A stretch of 64,000 nucleotides of DNA from Sanderia malayensis. Its lineage: Eukaryota > Cnidaria > Scyphozoa > Semaeostomeae > Pelagiidae. Positions 12,001 through 22,783 of the stretch are shown here, one piece after another; the first letter of the stretch is position 1, and the number at the start of each line of letters is the position of its first letter. Position numbers and translations under genes: made by a program. The stretch is from contig RQOL01000880.1 in the NCBI GenBank assembly GCA_013076295.1, positions 1 to 64,000 on the forward strand, written 5' to 3'. Under the pieces are notes generated by a model. That model did not search any database, was not told the origin of the DNA, and saw only the letters and a list, made by a program, of their open reading frames with translations.

Positions 12001-14707
12001 GTGGATTGATAATAAAATGAAACTGAAACTGAAACCTACGAGGATATATGACTTTAGGCCCTGATGTATTAAGTCAATCGAGCTTAATTTAATACTACCA
12101 CACGACGTGTCTCAAGAAATATCCCTTGTCTGATTTTAGGTTTCTAAACTGTTCAAAGATTACGAATTCTGTGTTATGAATGGATCAAATGAACACTCAA
12201 AAGGCACCTTAGAGAGACAAATAGCTGAAGTAGGTGGAAGCTATGTTTTCCAGTTGATTGGAGTGGCTTTTTCAAGTCACGTTGTTATCTCGATTTCTCA
12301 GTTTTATTTTTTGATGTTCTCAGCGTGGTGGAACATTTACTCAAAATCCCTGTTCAAGTACCTACTGTGTCATTGCAGAGAAAGTAAATGTTCGAGTTAA
12401 AAATGTCATAAGGTAAATATGCACAGCTTCATTATTTCTCAATTATTACGCAATTCATTTTTCATTCATTTTATCTATCTATACATTTGTCTGAAGATTG
12501 CGTAAGCATGCAACACAGAGTAACAGAATACATGTCTCTCTTATCTGATTGTACTCCTTATATGCTATTTCTCTGTGAGCCGTGCATGTTAAGCACTAAT
12601 CGTTCGTTGGCATAGACAACATTAACTCAGTTATTTGTCTATTTCTTTATTTCTCTATTTGTTTTTCTGTTTTAGTCGTGGTGAATTTGATGTTGTAACT
12701 GTGGACTGGCTTGTCAAATGTTTGGTGGGTAAAACAAGAAGTTCATCTTGTGTTTCGACCAATATTTTTGCAAATAATATGTCAGAAAGAAACGAGATGC
12801 AACTGCCGATGTTCTGTTCTAGGACAAAGATGAAGTGCTTGCCTACATGCCACAGGACCTTATATTTGCATCGACGAAAACCAAAGATAAACTAGCAGAA
12901 TATTTTGATAAATATGGAGACAGTTACACTGAGGATGTCACACAAGAACGACTGCACAAAATATTCAGTGAATTAAAGTATGAGGTAAGTGCTTTATTTG
13001 TTATTACACGAAAACATGCACCTCACCTCCTCTTCGCAATTGGTTGGACACAATGAGCTGGACATTAGAATTTGTCTTCTGTTACTTTAATTGGATTACC
13101 GTATAAGTGAGCATATGTATATAAATACATACCTTAAAAACTCTATTAGGCTTCCCAGGGGGCCTATTCAATTTTTGAGGTTCCAGCGAGCTTATTAGAG
13201 AAGGGGGCTTAATAAAATTCTCAAATAAACTTCAGAAAAATGTTCATGTAAAATATCTGCAAAGTAACTTTTCTGAGTTGAAAATTTGAACATCATTTAG
13301 AGCAGGTTGCGGATGATGCCTCTGATGAGGCGCAAGCTTCAATAAATATGTTATATAGTTGAGTGTTTATATTTAATGACTAAATTATGAAAAACTTTAT
13401 AAGCTTTTATGGTTAAATCAATGAGAGTTTCATCCCCGTTCATGATTGTAAAAACAAGGTTGAGGATTAATAGAGGGCGCTCACAATTTCGCTTCAAAAT
13501 GAAGCCTTATTAGAGAGGGAGGTTTAATAGAGAGAGGGCTTGATATATCTTTTACGGTATGCCTGTATTATTTGTTAATGGGTCCATTTGCTTAAAGGTT
13601 GCTAGAGGGTTTATCGTGTCATGAGGCAGAGTGTTTAGGTTGCTACTCGTTCATCAACTTGAAAAGCAACTTGTCAGATATATTGACAAATAGTATGTCT
13701 CTAGTAGTATGTCTCTGACTGATACATTTTGCTCTGTTTTAAGGTTGAAATCAGTGCTGATGAAATTGCTGAAATTGAATCGCGTTATTTCCCGAACGAA
13801 TCCCAATTTGGCCTCTTTCGGAGGTGTCAGTAAGTTGATCTTAAACGAGGCTTTTACCATAGCATACATGTAAATAGCTCATTATAATCTGTGGATACAT
13901 TCATTCCTGTGCTACTAGTTAGTAGTCCTGTGCCGTAGTTACTGTTGAAAACTAGCGTTAATCAACTTGAAATCGAGGTAGCAACCAACGTATTGTATCC
14001 TTGCAGGGCATACGTTGACTGTTGGTCAGAAATTGGGGGTGACACCAGTGTAAGTAATGCATAGTTTTATATGGTTCGATTACAATGTTGCTGGGCTTTG
14101 ATTATTCCCATGTCCATAAACCTGTATGAATGACATGATATATATTGTTGAGCAAATTAAATTGTATGAAAGTGAAATTTTACTATCCTACTGGTAAGGA
14201 TAAAATAATTCGTACACATTTACCTCCAAACTCTGTGCTCCAGACTTGATGCTAAGAATTTCGACATAGTTTTACTGACATTTTTTGCAGGAGAAAACAA
14301 GCCAAGACATTGATCTATTGGCGTTAGAGTTCCAATTCTATGGTGGACAGATATCTGCATGCTTAGACAAGGATGTCACGCATGTTTTAGTTGACAAAAC
14401 GTAATTGTTTATATTTTTCTTCACTTTTGATCTTTTATTTTGATCTTGTTGGTATTTTATCATCTTACTATCATGGTATTTAGTAAGCAGAAGATGAACA
14501 GAGGGTCCATTTTAAGGAATTACAATCTATTGTATTTCAATATTTTCATTTTCTGTTTCATTTTCTAGCGCCACAGCGAGGCTATCCATCCTCAGAGAGA
14601 GGATCAGACAGATGAAACGAAAGCCGCATATTGTTTCAGACGCTTGGGTAAGAGACTGTATTGCGAAATCATTTATCATGGAAGAACGACTATACGAACC
14701 TTCATGA
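56..14707 (+). CDS. LIG4: DNA ligase IV, exons 5-29 (3' part of gene)
   Basis: ATP-dependent DNA ligase that seals double-strand breaks in non-homologous end joining with XRCC4. Exons read from splice sites and frame: 56-179, 5578-5604, 6630-6722, 6810-6914, 7326-7432, 7698-7778, 8199-8264, 8389-8432, 8654-8750, 8910-8969, 9047-9147, 9474-9526, 9895-9933, 10042-10137, 10422-10541, 10934-11119, 11740-11892, 12140-12229, 12324-12412, 12676-12724, 12823-12984, 13744-13829, 14007-14049, 14291-14400, 14569-14707. The active-site motif KIDGER is in 7326-7432; ILDGEM, the EGIVVK-type motif V and [10 protein letters not shown] follow, then two BRCT regions (BRCT1 about 12140-12724, BRCT2 about 14007-14707). 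The XRCC4-binding linker between them is 12823-12984. All phases agree. Exon 5 starts in phase 2, so the gene must begin elsewhere; exons 1-4 are found at 61608-62806. The stop is TGA at 14705-14707. Confidence 0.95.
946..1383 (+). CDS. Transposon-borne coiled-coil ORF, plus copy
   Basis: An open frame of 145 codons without an ATG start (first codon GTG), so it is probably an exon or remnant rather than a whole gene. The product is highly charged and helical: Glu/Lys/Arg/Gln-rich heptads ([20 protein letters not shown], then a DLELRRQEL stretch). This composition is typical of the C-terminal coiled coil of Myb/SANT-like accessory proteins of eukaryotic DNA transposons, but no DNA-binding domain is visible, so that family link is inference. 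It ends 15 bp before the end of its inverted copy at 1399-1941. The 5' part of a third copy lies at the right edge of the window. Confidence 0.5.
   Translation: MREKLEKMIQNFRQKDAYERRASGINPENDEINQALAEIADRMAEFEKLWSEEKEQANEKAELEASQAEEVRRKTTERLGQSMDRLDQKENRKCRSSTEALEIVNESLKVKKQHLERDLELRRQELAKRKRQVDETRQCQQMQIR
1399..1941 (-). CDS. Transposon-borne coiled-coil ORF, minus copy
   Basis: An inverted, longer copy (180 codons, first codon TTG, no ATG) of the ORF at 946-1383. It shares [28 protein letters not shown] and the [14 protein letters not shown] block, then continues into a Met/Gln-rich tail ([28 protein letters not shown]) that the plus copy has lost to an early stop. This copy therefore shows the likely native C-terminus. 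Function unknown; probably a transposon accessory protein fragment. Confidence 0.5.
   Translation of the reverse strand: MVRKKLEKMTQNFRQKDAYEQRARGINPENDEINQALAEIADRMAEFEKLWSEEKEQANEKAELVASEAEEVRRKTTERLGQTMDRLDQKENRKRRSSTEALEIVNESLKVKKQHLERDLKLRRQELEERRRQADETRQFQQMQMQWMQQLQQQQAMEAQQQHKMQMIMSMIELIKNLNK
2260..5145 (+). repeat. 20-bp minisatellite array (~144 units)
   Basis: A near-perfect head-to-tail array of the 20-mer ATTGTGTTATTTGCTGCTCT from about 2260 to 5145. Variants include GCGATTTG, TTTGTTGCT and CCATTGTG, plus one irregular unit near 2925-2940. Variant units recur in the same order 780 bp apart (about 3180 and 3960) and again 440 bp on (about 4400), so blocks of 39 and 22 units were duplicated. 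Because 20 is not divisible by 3 and no frame has a stop, all three plus frames are open over long distances. The long [16 protein letters not shown] translations are artefacts of this. Confidence 0.97.
5947..6440. mobile_element. hAT-like MITE with 8-bp target duplication
   Basis: A 494-bp element in LIG4 intron 6. It begins CAGGGTTGGTA and ends TACCAACCCTG, and is flanked on both sides by the perfect 8-bp direct repeat GTTTGTCA (5939-5946 and 6441-6448). The interior is rich in TTGGCAAT/TTTGGCA repeats. CAGGG termini with an 8-bp target duplication are characteristic of hAT-superfamily elements. No coding capacity. Confidence 0.88.
11198..11349. mobile_element. MITE family B copy 1 (TACAGTA ends)
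   Basis: A 152-bp element in a LIG4 intron with inverted ends (TACAGTAGAAACCCACATAT; ATGCGGGTTTTCACTGTA) and an internal hairpin around CAATAGCCTATTG. A second copy lies at 33894-34043 and a decayed fragment near 32250-32330. Confidence 0.75.
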
Positions 14708-15063
14708 TCAAAATAAAGGTGAAGGAGATGATGGATTTTGTAGCAGCACTGCTTGGTTTGCTTGCTCTTTGGGTGGCAAAGATTGTACCAGCAATTATTG
14801 AAGGACAGAGCGTATGTTTTGCCTTTTAAAACATACTCTACCTATTCTTCTATAATCTATTTTCACTTGAATAACATTCCTGCATCCTTTTGATTACAGT
14901 AGCTTCAGATGTTTTTCAAATTTATTTTCAATTTATCATCCATAATTTTGTAAATACATAGGAACACACTCATTTAGTTTTATGTAGTTGATCTATCATC
15001 TTGAAGAAGAAAGAAGAACAAGAAAATTTGTCCTGGGTCTATGTTTTATTCTTAATGCTGCTG

Positions 15064-15560
15064 TTGTTTAAATCCCTTGGGAATAAACTGAATCCCTTGG
15101 GAATAATTGGCACGAAAAACAATTCCCTTGGGATTCAATTTTTTGTAAAATTCCATAAAAATTTATTGTCAAATCCCTTGGGAATTAACTAAATCCCTTG
15201 GGAATAATTAGCACGAAAAACAATTCCATTGGGATTCAATTTTTTTGTAAAAATCCATAAAATTCATTTTTAAATCCCCTGGGAATTAACTAAATCCCTT
15301 GGGAATAAACTAAATCCCTTGGGAATAATTGGCACGAAAAACAATTCCCTTGGGATTCATTATTTTCTGTAAAAATCCATAAAATTTTTTTAAATCCCTT
15401 GGGAATTAACTGAATCCCTTGGGAATAATTGGCACGAAAAACAATTCCCTTGGGATTCATTTTTTTCGTAAAAATCCATAAAATTCATTTTTAAATCCCT
15501 TGGGAATAAACTGAATCCCTTGGGAATTAACTGAATCCCTTGGGAATAATTGGCACGAAA
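15064..15560 (+). repeat. Tandem repeat built on AATCCCTTGGGAATAA
   Basis: About four to five units of roughly 110 bp. Each combines AATCCCTTGGGAATAA, TTGGCACGAAAAACAATTCC, CTTGGGATTCA and a TAAAAATCCATAAAATT segment. Units differ in how many AATCCCTTGGGAAT boxes they carry (one to three). Confidence 0.9.
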
Positions 15561-16140
15561 AGATCTCTTCGAATTCAGGAAGCCATACCACATTGAAACA
15601 TCTCGCCACATCCTAACAAATAACAATCATTTTAAGGAATAGAGAATTTATTTGCATAATATTCAAAGGCTAAAGTACATATACCAGTGTTTCTCAAGGG
15701 ACAAGTATCTTCATATGATATAATGACTTTATGCAAGAGTATTTACATTGGAATAGGACAGGTTGGATGCTAAATAACTTTGTATGGACCCTTAACCAGG
15801 AATCATGGTGATTAGAGATATTTCTTACCTAGACAGCTTCTCTTTCATCCAGATAACCATGAAAACCATACTCCCACTGCCAATTTTCATCTGCATTGCA
15901 TGACCATCACTGTATCTGCACAGCAGTGCAAACCATTGAAGCTGGAATTCTGCTCTTCATTCGGCTGCAACCAGACTTCTCTGAGGAATCTCGTCGGAGA
16001 AACGGACCACAACGTGGTTGGCATCACCTTCAAGGACTTCAACGCTTCGGCCGCAATGGGATCTTCGCACCTTGCCAAGGCATTGGCCTGCTCCATGCCG
16101 ATTTCTTTGTGAAATCATCCGTGAACAGTGAAACCTTTTC

Positions 16141-16345
16141 ATACTACTACTACTACTACTGACTACTACTACTACTACTACTATCTTACTATCTACTACT
16201 ATGCTTACTATGCTATATGTATACTACTGCTACTACTATTATATACTACTGCTATATATACTATATATATACTACTATACTACTACTATGCTATACCACT
16301 ACTATTATGCTATACTACTGATACTACTATGCTATACTACTACTG

Positions 16346-16393
<48 letters not shown>

Positions 16394-16592
16394 TGCTATA
16401 CCACTACTATTATGCTATACTACTGATACTACTATGCTATACTACTGCTACTACTATGCTATACTACTGCTACTACTATGCTATACTACTACTGCTACTA
16501 CTACTACTATACTACTACTACTACTACTACTACTATGCTATACCACTACTATTATGCTATACTACTGATACTACTATGCTATACTACTACTG

Positions 16593-16640
<48 letters not shown>

Positions 16641-16702
16641 TGCTATACCACTACTATTATGCTATACTACTGATACTACTATGCTATACTACTACTACTA
16701 CA
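16141..16702 (+). repeat. (TAC)n microsatellite with higher-order units
   Basis: Long TAC/ACT runs alternate with a compound unit containing TATGCTATACCACTACTATT and ATGCTATACTACTGATACTA. The compound unit recurs at least four times, so this is a higher-order array and not a simple triplet run. Long Tyr- or Thr-rich translations are artefacts. Confidence 0.95.
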
Positions 16703-17272
16703 GCGAAGCGAGACCCCGCAAATAAGGAACCAATTCGATATTTCCAAAATAACAATAGGAAAACAATAGGATACCTTTGTAAACAATTGGAGCTCAATCT
16801 GAAAAACCTGTTTCGTAATTGCCCGGTCTTACTGTACCACTACTACATTCTACTTTTCAGTAAATATAAGTACTTCTATGTACTTCCATGGAGATACGAG
16901 AGTGAGGAAGAAGCATTATAATGAAACACAATTGTAGTTATAATGTTTGTACCTATGTTTACAAAACACTCTTTACAAAAACTTTGCTTTGAATTAAACA
17001 GTACTTCTTTAGAAAATCCAGTGTATACACCATGAAAGGAACCATTGCAAAATCATATCTAAAAAAACATCTGTCTTAAAAATGTTGACTTAAAAATCGG
17101 AATGGGAAAAAAGCGGCAAGTGTTGAAAAGGCAGAAGTTTGCTTGATTAACTATTTTGGACCAAATTAAAAGTCAGCCATTGTGCATTCAGTGCAATTTA
17201 ATAATAATAATAAAAAGATTGAACTGTGAAAGCATTTGTGGCCAAGATAACTGCCAAGCAAGACGAAAAAAT

Positions 17273-19709
17273 ATGCAAGGGTTCAACCAGCATCGCAACC
17301 CACTTCAAGCGATTCAACATGCAATGGTAATTGTTGCACTGTTTACAGCAATCGGTGTTCAATCGATACATGCTACCACATCACAAACCATCAGAAGAGC
17401 TGTTTTCAGGACTGGCGAACAATTTGAAGAAGACAAGAATGATATGCAAAAAGAAATTTCGCTTGCCACGCATACACTGCCAAGCGAGTTAGCATGCTCT
17501 CAAAAATGCCTTCACCAAGAAAATTGCAACTATCAGAAATACGACAGCGCATCACAGAAATGCCATTTGATGCAAAAGATTGCCGCTGCCAAGGAGCATG
17601 AAAGCAATAGCAACAGGGGCGGGGTTTTAAGAAAGAAGATCCAACAATGCAAACAGGTTCGTTTTGCGAATGTAGTTCACTATTTACTAATTGCCACACT
17701 TTGCTTCGCTCTAGCTGTGGTGATACATCTGTCGCTGTTTTAGGAAACTAATCTTTGCAATACCGTCCCGGGAAGCATTTGCAAGGAAAACTGCATCCGT
17801 GTGTACAGCATTGGGAAGAAAGTTGAGCACAAATGTTGTCGTAAGTAGAATTCATTTCGAACTTGTAATATTACAGATTTCGCAAAGATTGTTCACCGCG
17901 AAATTACTTAATAAGTGTTCAGGGGGGGCACTCAGTACATAGGCATACGGGGGGTCAGTCTGATATTTTTGGGTAAGACTTTTGCCAAAAATGATATTTT
18001 TGGGTGACAACTTTGTCCAAAATGATATTTTTGGGTGCTAAAAAATAGTCGAGGCTATTCTGATATTTTTTGGCATATCAAATTAGCAAACAATATTTTT
18101 AGGTCCTGTAATGGCAGTTGCATATTTCAAGTCGGCCAAATTTCTCTCTCACTTTATCCTTGATTACAATTTTTAATATTTTTGGGTGCAAGTTATTAAA
18201 AAATTGATATTTTTGGTTTTCTTGTGAAATTCTCGGACTGACCCCCCCGTATGTCTATGTACCGAGTGCCCCTCTGGGAATAAGAGACCCATAGTCGACT
18301 GGTCGGGAAAAACAAGTCAGATACAAAATTATGACGTCACAAAGTACGCTTTTAAACAAGACATGGCAAAATCACAAATCTGTTAGGACATCAACAGCGA
18401 ATCTTATCAAAAAATAACTTAAAATGAAAATAACCATTCATGGCAAGTATGATAACATAAGTATAACACACGACTGAGCATAAACATATGCATTGCCATG
18501 GAGATTCGAGCAGCGAGCCATTTATAACAAAGTTTGTTTGTGTATACCAACGCAATTTTTATGATAAAAATAAAATTTTATCGTGTCATGAGGCAGAGTG
18601 TTTATAGGGCGACGTTTCGAAAAATACTTTTCTCAACATCATCAGGAAAATCACGGAACAGGCAAACATATTGACGACAGTTTTGTTGACTCAAAAAACT
18701 CTGTGGATAAAAAGCGAAACTGTGAAACATTTCAACAATTTTGAGCCTCGCTGTTTTATAATTCTACACGTTTTTTTATAAGAAACTGGTTTATAAGAAA
18801 CCTAGATCTAGACACCCTAAAATTTAAGAAACTTTTAGAACTACAAGGAAATATTTAAGAAACATTAGAAATTTCGGAAACACGTTTTTCCTATAATACT
18901 AATATCTTGCAGCATCCAGGTTTTTTTCATTTTCACTGAAACTTTTTTCATTAAATTAAGAGACTTTTAAGAAGCTTTTAGAACTAAAATGTGGCTAAAA
19001 ATTAAGAAATCTTTACTACTAGGCCTTGAGCCAGGTTTCTTATAGAAAAACGTGTATTCTTACAAAAAGAGTGCATGATTTTATCTTCCAATGCACGACT
19101 CACGATAAATTACAATTCTTCTTCAGGAAAACCAATGTACGCGTCATGCAAAGAAGCACTAAAATCGAACAACTTTTTATCAGCTGTCTACGAGATTCAG
19201 CCCCCAAACTCGAGATGGAGCATTAAAATCGAGTGCACGAAAAAAAACAGCAAATACATGGCAGTGTTTCATCACAACAACGAGCAGCAAACATACGTCA
19301 GTGGTTACGAAGCAACAGGTTCTTACCAATTCAATTTCCAATACAACTTCGATTCAAGCATCATTGCCACAATTGTGAATCAATCTCATCAATGCCAACA
19401 GTACACGAAGTACTACTGTTACAACACTAATATCGAATACAGTTGGCTCAATGGTGGGCGGGGTCAAAGTTGGCGTTCTGGGGAGGGGGGCCGAGCGATG
19501 GGCAAGGTTGCGCATGCGGAATAACAGACACATGCACAAGTCCGGGCTATAAATGCAACTGCCACGCCAATGACCAAGTGTGGAGAACGGATGAAGGGTT
19601 GATCGTGAAGAAAGATGCTTTGCCGATAACTAAAATTGCCATTGGCGATACGGGTCATTCAAGCGAACGGATGTATTATACAGTGGGACCACTCTTGTGC
19701 GTTATCTAG
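17273..19709 (+). CDS. Secreted PAN/apple + CNTNAP-like fibrinogen-fold protein (frameshifted)
   Basis: Three exons fit in phase: 17273-17656, 17744-17840, 19127-19709. The N-terminus carries a hydrophobic signal (MVIVALFTAIGVQSIHA from 17324; the upstream ATG at 17273 is also in frame). A PAN/apple-like segment follows (LACSQKCLHQENCNYQKYD, then CHLM). Exon 3 resembles the fibrinogen-like module of contactin-associated proteins: SCKEALKS, VYEIQP, VFHHN, CACGITDTC, GYKCNCHANDQVWRTDEG, LPITKIAIGDT, YTVGPLLC. The frame shifts by one base near 19445-19480, between EYSWLNGG and FWGGGPSDGQGC, in a G-rich run; no intron fits there. This is either a base missing from the assembly or a pseudogene. 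Probably extracellular; exact function unknown. Confidence 0.75.
17922..18275. mobile_element. MITE with GGCACTC...GTATGTCTATGTACC ends and internal TGATATTTTTGGGT repeats
   Basis: A ~350-bp element in intron 2 of the PAN-domain gene. The left end (GGCACTCAGTACATAGGCAT, ACGGGGGGTCAGTC) matches the reverse complement of the right end (GACTGACCCCCCCGTATGTC, TATGTACCGAGTGCC). Several TGATATTTTTGGGT units lie inside. Non-coding. Confidence 0.8.
18766..19056. mobile_element. MITE family C copy 1 (ACGTTTTTTTATAAGAAAC ends)
   Basis: Inverted ends: ACGTTTTTTTATAAGAAAC on the left and GTTTCTTATAGAAAAACGTG on the right. The interior repeats TAAGAAACTTTTAGAACTA. A second copy is at 54673-55065 and a fragment at about 59905-59985. 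Confidence 0.8.
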
Positions 19710-20205
19710 TTGTTTTATTGTAATAACATTTGCCTTTGAATACAGAATACACCTTGACTAACTACGAATCTATAGTATCTGGTATAGACAAGGCAAAGAA
19801 GGCAATACTATGCTAGTCAGCAGAAAATTGCACTCTATATGAACTGCAATTTGTAATTTGCTCGCAGACAATGTTGCTATTAACGTAAGATGATTGCGAT
19901 TCGTAATATATATATACTTATATATACAATAAGCTATAATAACTGAGCAATGACAACCAAATTAACCTTCTGCATGGTTTGGCAATGCACAAACAGCAAA
20001 AAACGCTCTTTGTCGCTCGCTATCACACAGAAACTTCCCACTATGTTAACATTCTCAATTGGTTAGCAAAACAGTGACGTGGGAATGTGCATGCGTAGAT
20101 TACAAAGAGTATACACGTGTATTGATATAGTGGTACACGTGACTGCCAATGTTTTTGGGTGATAGTGTTGCAGTTGTACTAAAAACCCCTCTGTCTTTGT
20201 TTCAA
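19710..20205. other. Intergenic region between convergent genes
   Basis: Separates the PAN-domain gene (+) from the 3' end of LIN52 (-). It is AT-rich with a short TATATA tract near 19909. No ORF with recognisable homology and no clear repeat boundary. Confidence 0.5.
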
Positions 20206-22170
20206 TCATCTACGGAAATCAGATTTCCCAAGAATATTCAGGAACTTGCCACGAGTCATTTCACGAGCTGTGAAGAAAAACACGTGACAATCACCACAAA
20301 AACTCTTGCCTGTCATTCATTCTCTCTTCATTCATAGCTGATTGGATCAATGGATTGGATTATCTTTCATCTTTTCTGTCTCCCTTCCACCTACCCAGGC
20401 TGCCAAGCATTCCACCAGCCTCACTCATGCTCTGTTTCTGACATTTTGTAAGAAAAAGGGCAGTCTCCCAACCCTTTTTCATTGTATTTTTGAGCTTTGT
20501 TCCCCTTTGTACTTTTGAAAAAATAAAACTCAGTGTGAATAGCCTTACGTCATCTTGTACAATGGCATAAATATTGATTAAAACAGAAGGGAGTATTTAA
20601 AATTGGGGAAGAACTCCAAAAATATTAAAGAAAATGAAAAAATAAGGGAATTTGGTACCAAATGATTGAAGTGGGCTGATGGCATTGCACATTTAAGTCT
20701 GGCAAAAACTTAACTTAGTAACTGAGCCAATTGCCTATTTCATTACAAGCTCAACATCTGTACTCAAATGAATGTCAAAGTTCCTTTTAATGACAGTTTA
20801 GATGCTGCCCATGTTAACTGCTACTGCTAACATTTAGTTGGCTTCATATACCATTGATGAAAATCTCCAGACTTGCATTTTTCAACAAAAGATAAAAATA
20901 AATCACTTACCTTCTTCAAGACCGAGCTGATAGGCAAGGTTTTGCAATGCTTTGACTTTATCCATAAGCTGTGATGTTGTGAGGCTTCCAAACTCTACAT
21001 GGAAAATATTTCATCAAATTTTACAAAGGAAAAAAATACACTTATAATATACAGTGATGAATCGGCCATGAATCACTTTATGAAATGAAAAATTTGTTGA
21101 AGAAGGTGTTGGTGCTGTTGAGACCATGGTGAACAAAATGAGGATAAATATAACGCATCTCATTCTAAGGTACTACCAACAAGTCCCATAATTCAAATAT
21201 TAAGAGTGTTCTACCCCCACAATCCACCCCTACATCCATATGGTACGGGCATCAGCAATGCAACCTTGCCTAGCAATAATAATTTGGCAATAGGTACTCA
21301 AAATAAAGCAATATAATTACTTATAACTAATAAAACAATATAATTTAATCACTTGAGATAATATCCCATATATTTTCATTGTCCCAGGTCCTATATTCTT
21401 AATATTTAAGATATGTTTTACCTTGTAACATGTCACGATCATCTTTCTCGAGGGCTGAGTCCAGAGAAGATGCAACTGCTTCACTTTTTGACAGCACAGC
21501 CTAAGGAATGAAAAAGAAATTCTTCAGATACTCTTCTCTAATTGGTATTTCCTGAACAAATGGTGTTGGTGACATTTATAAATGATGCATTACAATGCAG
21601 TGGTATACGGAACTTACGCTTGTTCCAAAATGCGATGCAAACTCTCCAACTCCAGGAACTGTGAAAGAAAATTAAACCAGTATAAGTCACAGCATACTCT
21701 GCCTCATCAAGGTGTGTGTGGCTTGAAATTGAGAGGAAAAATTACAAAAATATCAGGCATACTTTTCTCAGGCCAAAGCTCGGGTGATGACCTCAGTATT
21801 TCTTTGCTGCACAAGGCTTCTTGTTGTTTGCAGTCCAAATCTGCAAATTAAATTGGAAACGTATACAAAATGAAACATGAAGAAATAAATTACAGCATCA
21901 AAAAGCAAAATAAATCAAAACAGACCAAGTGTTCTGCTAAAAAAATGCCAACACGGTCACGCAGGCTGAAGGTGTATTTTCAAAATGGGCGTTTTCTGCA
22001 TGGGTCGCGAGTTAAGAAGATAAATAAACACATGTTGTTGAAATGGCCTTACCAGTTGGAAATACATTACTCTCATGTCTTGGTATCTTCTTGTCGGGTG
22101 TTCCTCGCTTAGTGGGCGTTCTTGAGCTTATTGCTCGCTTTGGAGACCTGGTTTTCGATGGCGATGCCAT
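20206..22170 (-). CDS. LIN52: LIN52, MuvB core / DREAM complex subunit
   Basis: Small scaffold subunit that links the MuvB core to pocket proteins in the cell-cycle repressor DREAM. Six exons on the minus strand, transcription order 22170-22053, 21840-21763, 21658-21618, 21500-21422, 20994-20911, 20267-20206; all phases agree and give 153 aa. Landmarks: the pocket-binding motif LxSxExL is present as LCSKEIL, followed by SSPELWPE, the equivalent of the DYRK1A phosphorylation site in human (ASPDLWPE); then PGVGEF, EFGSLTTSQLMDKV, LQNLAYQLGL and REMTRGKFLNIL, the most conserved C-terminal helix block. The N-terminus (MASPSKTRSPKR) is basic and Ser/Pro-rich, longer than in vertebrates. The last exon is only 62 nt. 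Confidence 0.93.
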
Positions 22171-22783
22171 TTGTCAATTGAAAATATGAAACAAAGACAC
22201 CATTCCAAAATCCAAATGCCAAAACAAACGAAGAAGGAAGAAAGAGAAAGAGATGAAATTCAAATCAACAAAGAAAGAAAAGAACAGGGTGGAGAAGACT
22301 GGGGGGCACACTTGGTTTCCCCGATTTAACATGTGCCAAAATCACGCGATGACGTCATCGATGAATGTAATGCATCATGTCGTGTTCGTGTCGTGTGGAG
22401 TGGAGTAAAACACAGCCACACCAGTCAAAACAAAACAGAGCAGAAATTTAGCAACGTTCAAAGTTCTCATCATTGTGTTTTTTAGTATTATTTCTATTAA
22501 CTAAATAGCATGTTGAAATAAAAAAAGTAAAGCTAGAGAGGAAGGCATTTAGCACCCTCCCTCCCTCCTCCCAGGTTTAAATAATTGTATACAAACTTGT
22601 GTATTATATCTGTAACATAAGAAAGTGCAAATAGTTATAATTAATAAATGCAGTTATATTTAATACAGAAGATCTAAAAACATCCCCCCCCCCAATTGTC
22701 CAATAAAATACAAATCAATATTGTTATGATATATGAGAGAATTTTGCTTATTCCCTTTTCACTTCCAGTTCATTGGCTGGTGC

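Larger units (their letters stand above)
14708..17272. other. Intergenic region, repeat-rich, no supported gene
   Basis: Between LIG4 and the PAN-domain gene. Contains the ~110-bp tandem repeats (15064-15560) and a TAC microsatellite (16141-16702). A slightly GC-richer stretch at about 15890-16115 is open for about 70 codons on both strands, but I recognise no family in either translation. Nothing else is supported. Confidence 0.6.

Noticed and set aside
15064..15560. CRISPR-like array
   Set aside because: Repeats are tandem with near-identical 'spacers' in a eukaryotic intergenic region; there are no cas genes.
15887..16112. 70-codon ORFs on both strands with balanced composition
   Set aside because: Looks more coding-like than its surroundings, but no motif, splice partner or family could be recognised.
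16128..16921. Tyr/Thr-rich ORFs
   Set aside because: They are readings of the TAC microsatellite array in three frames.
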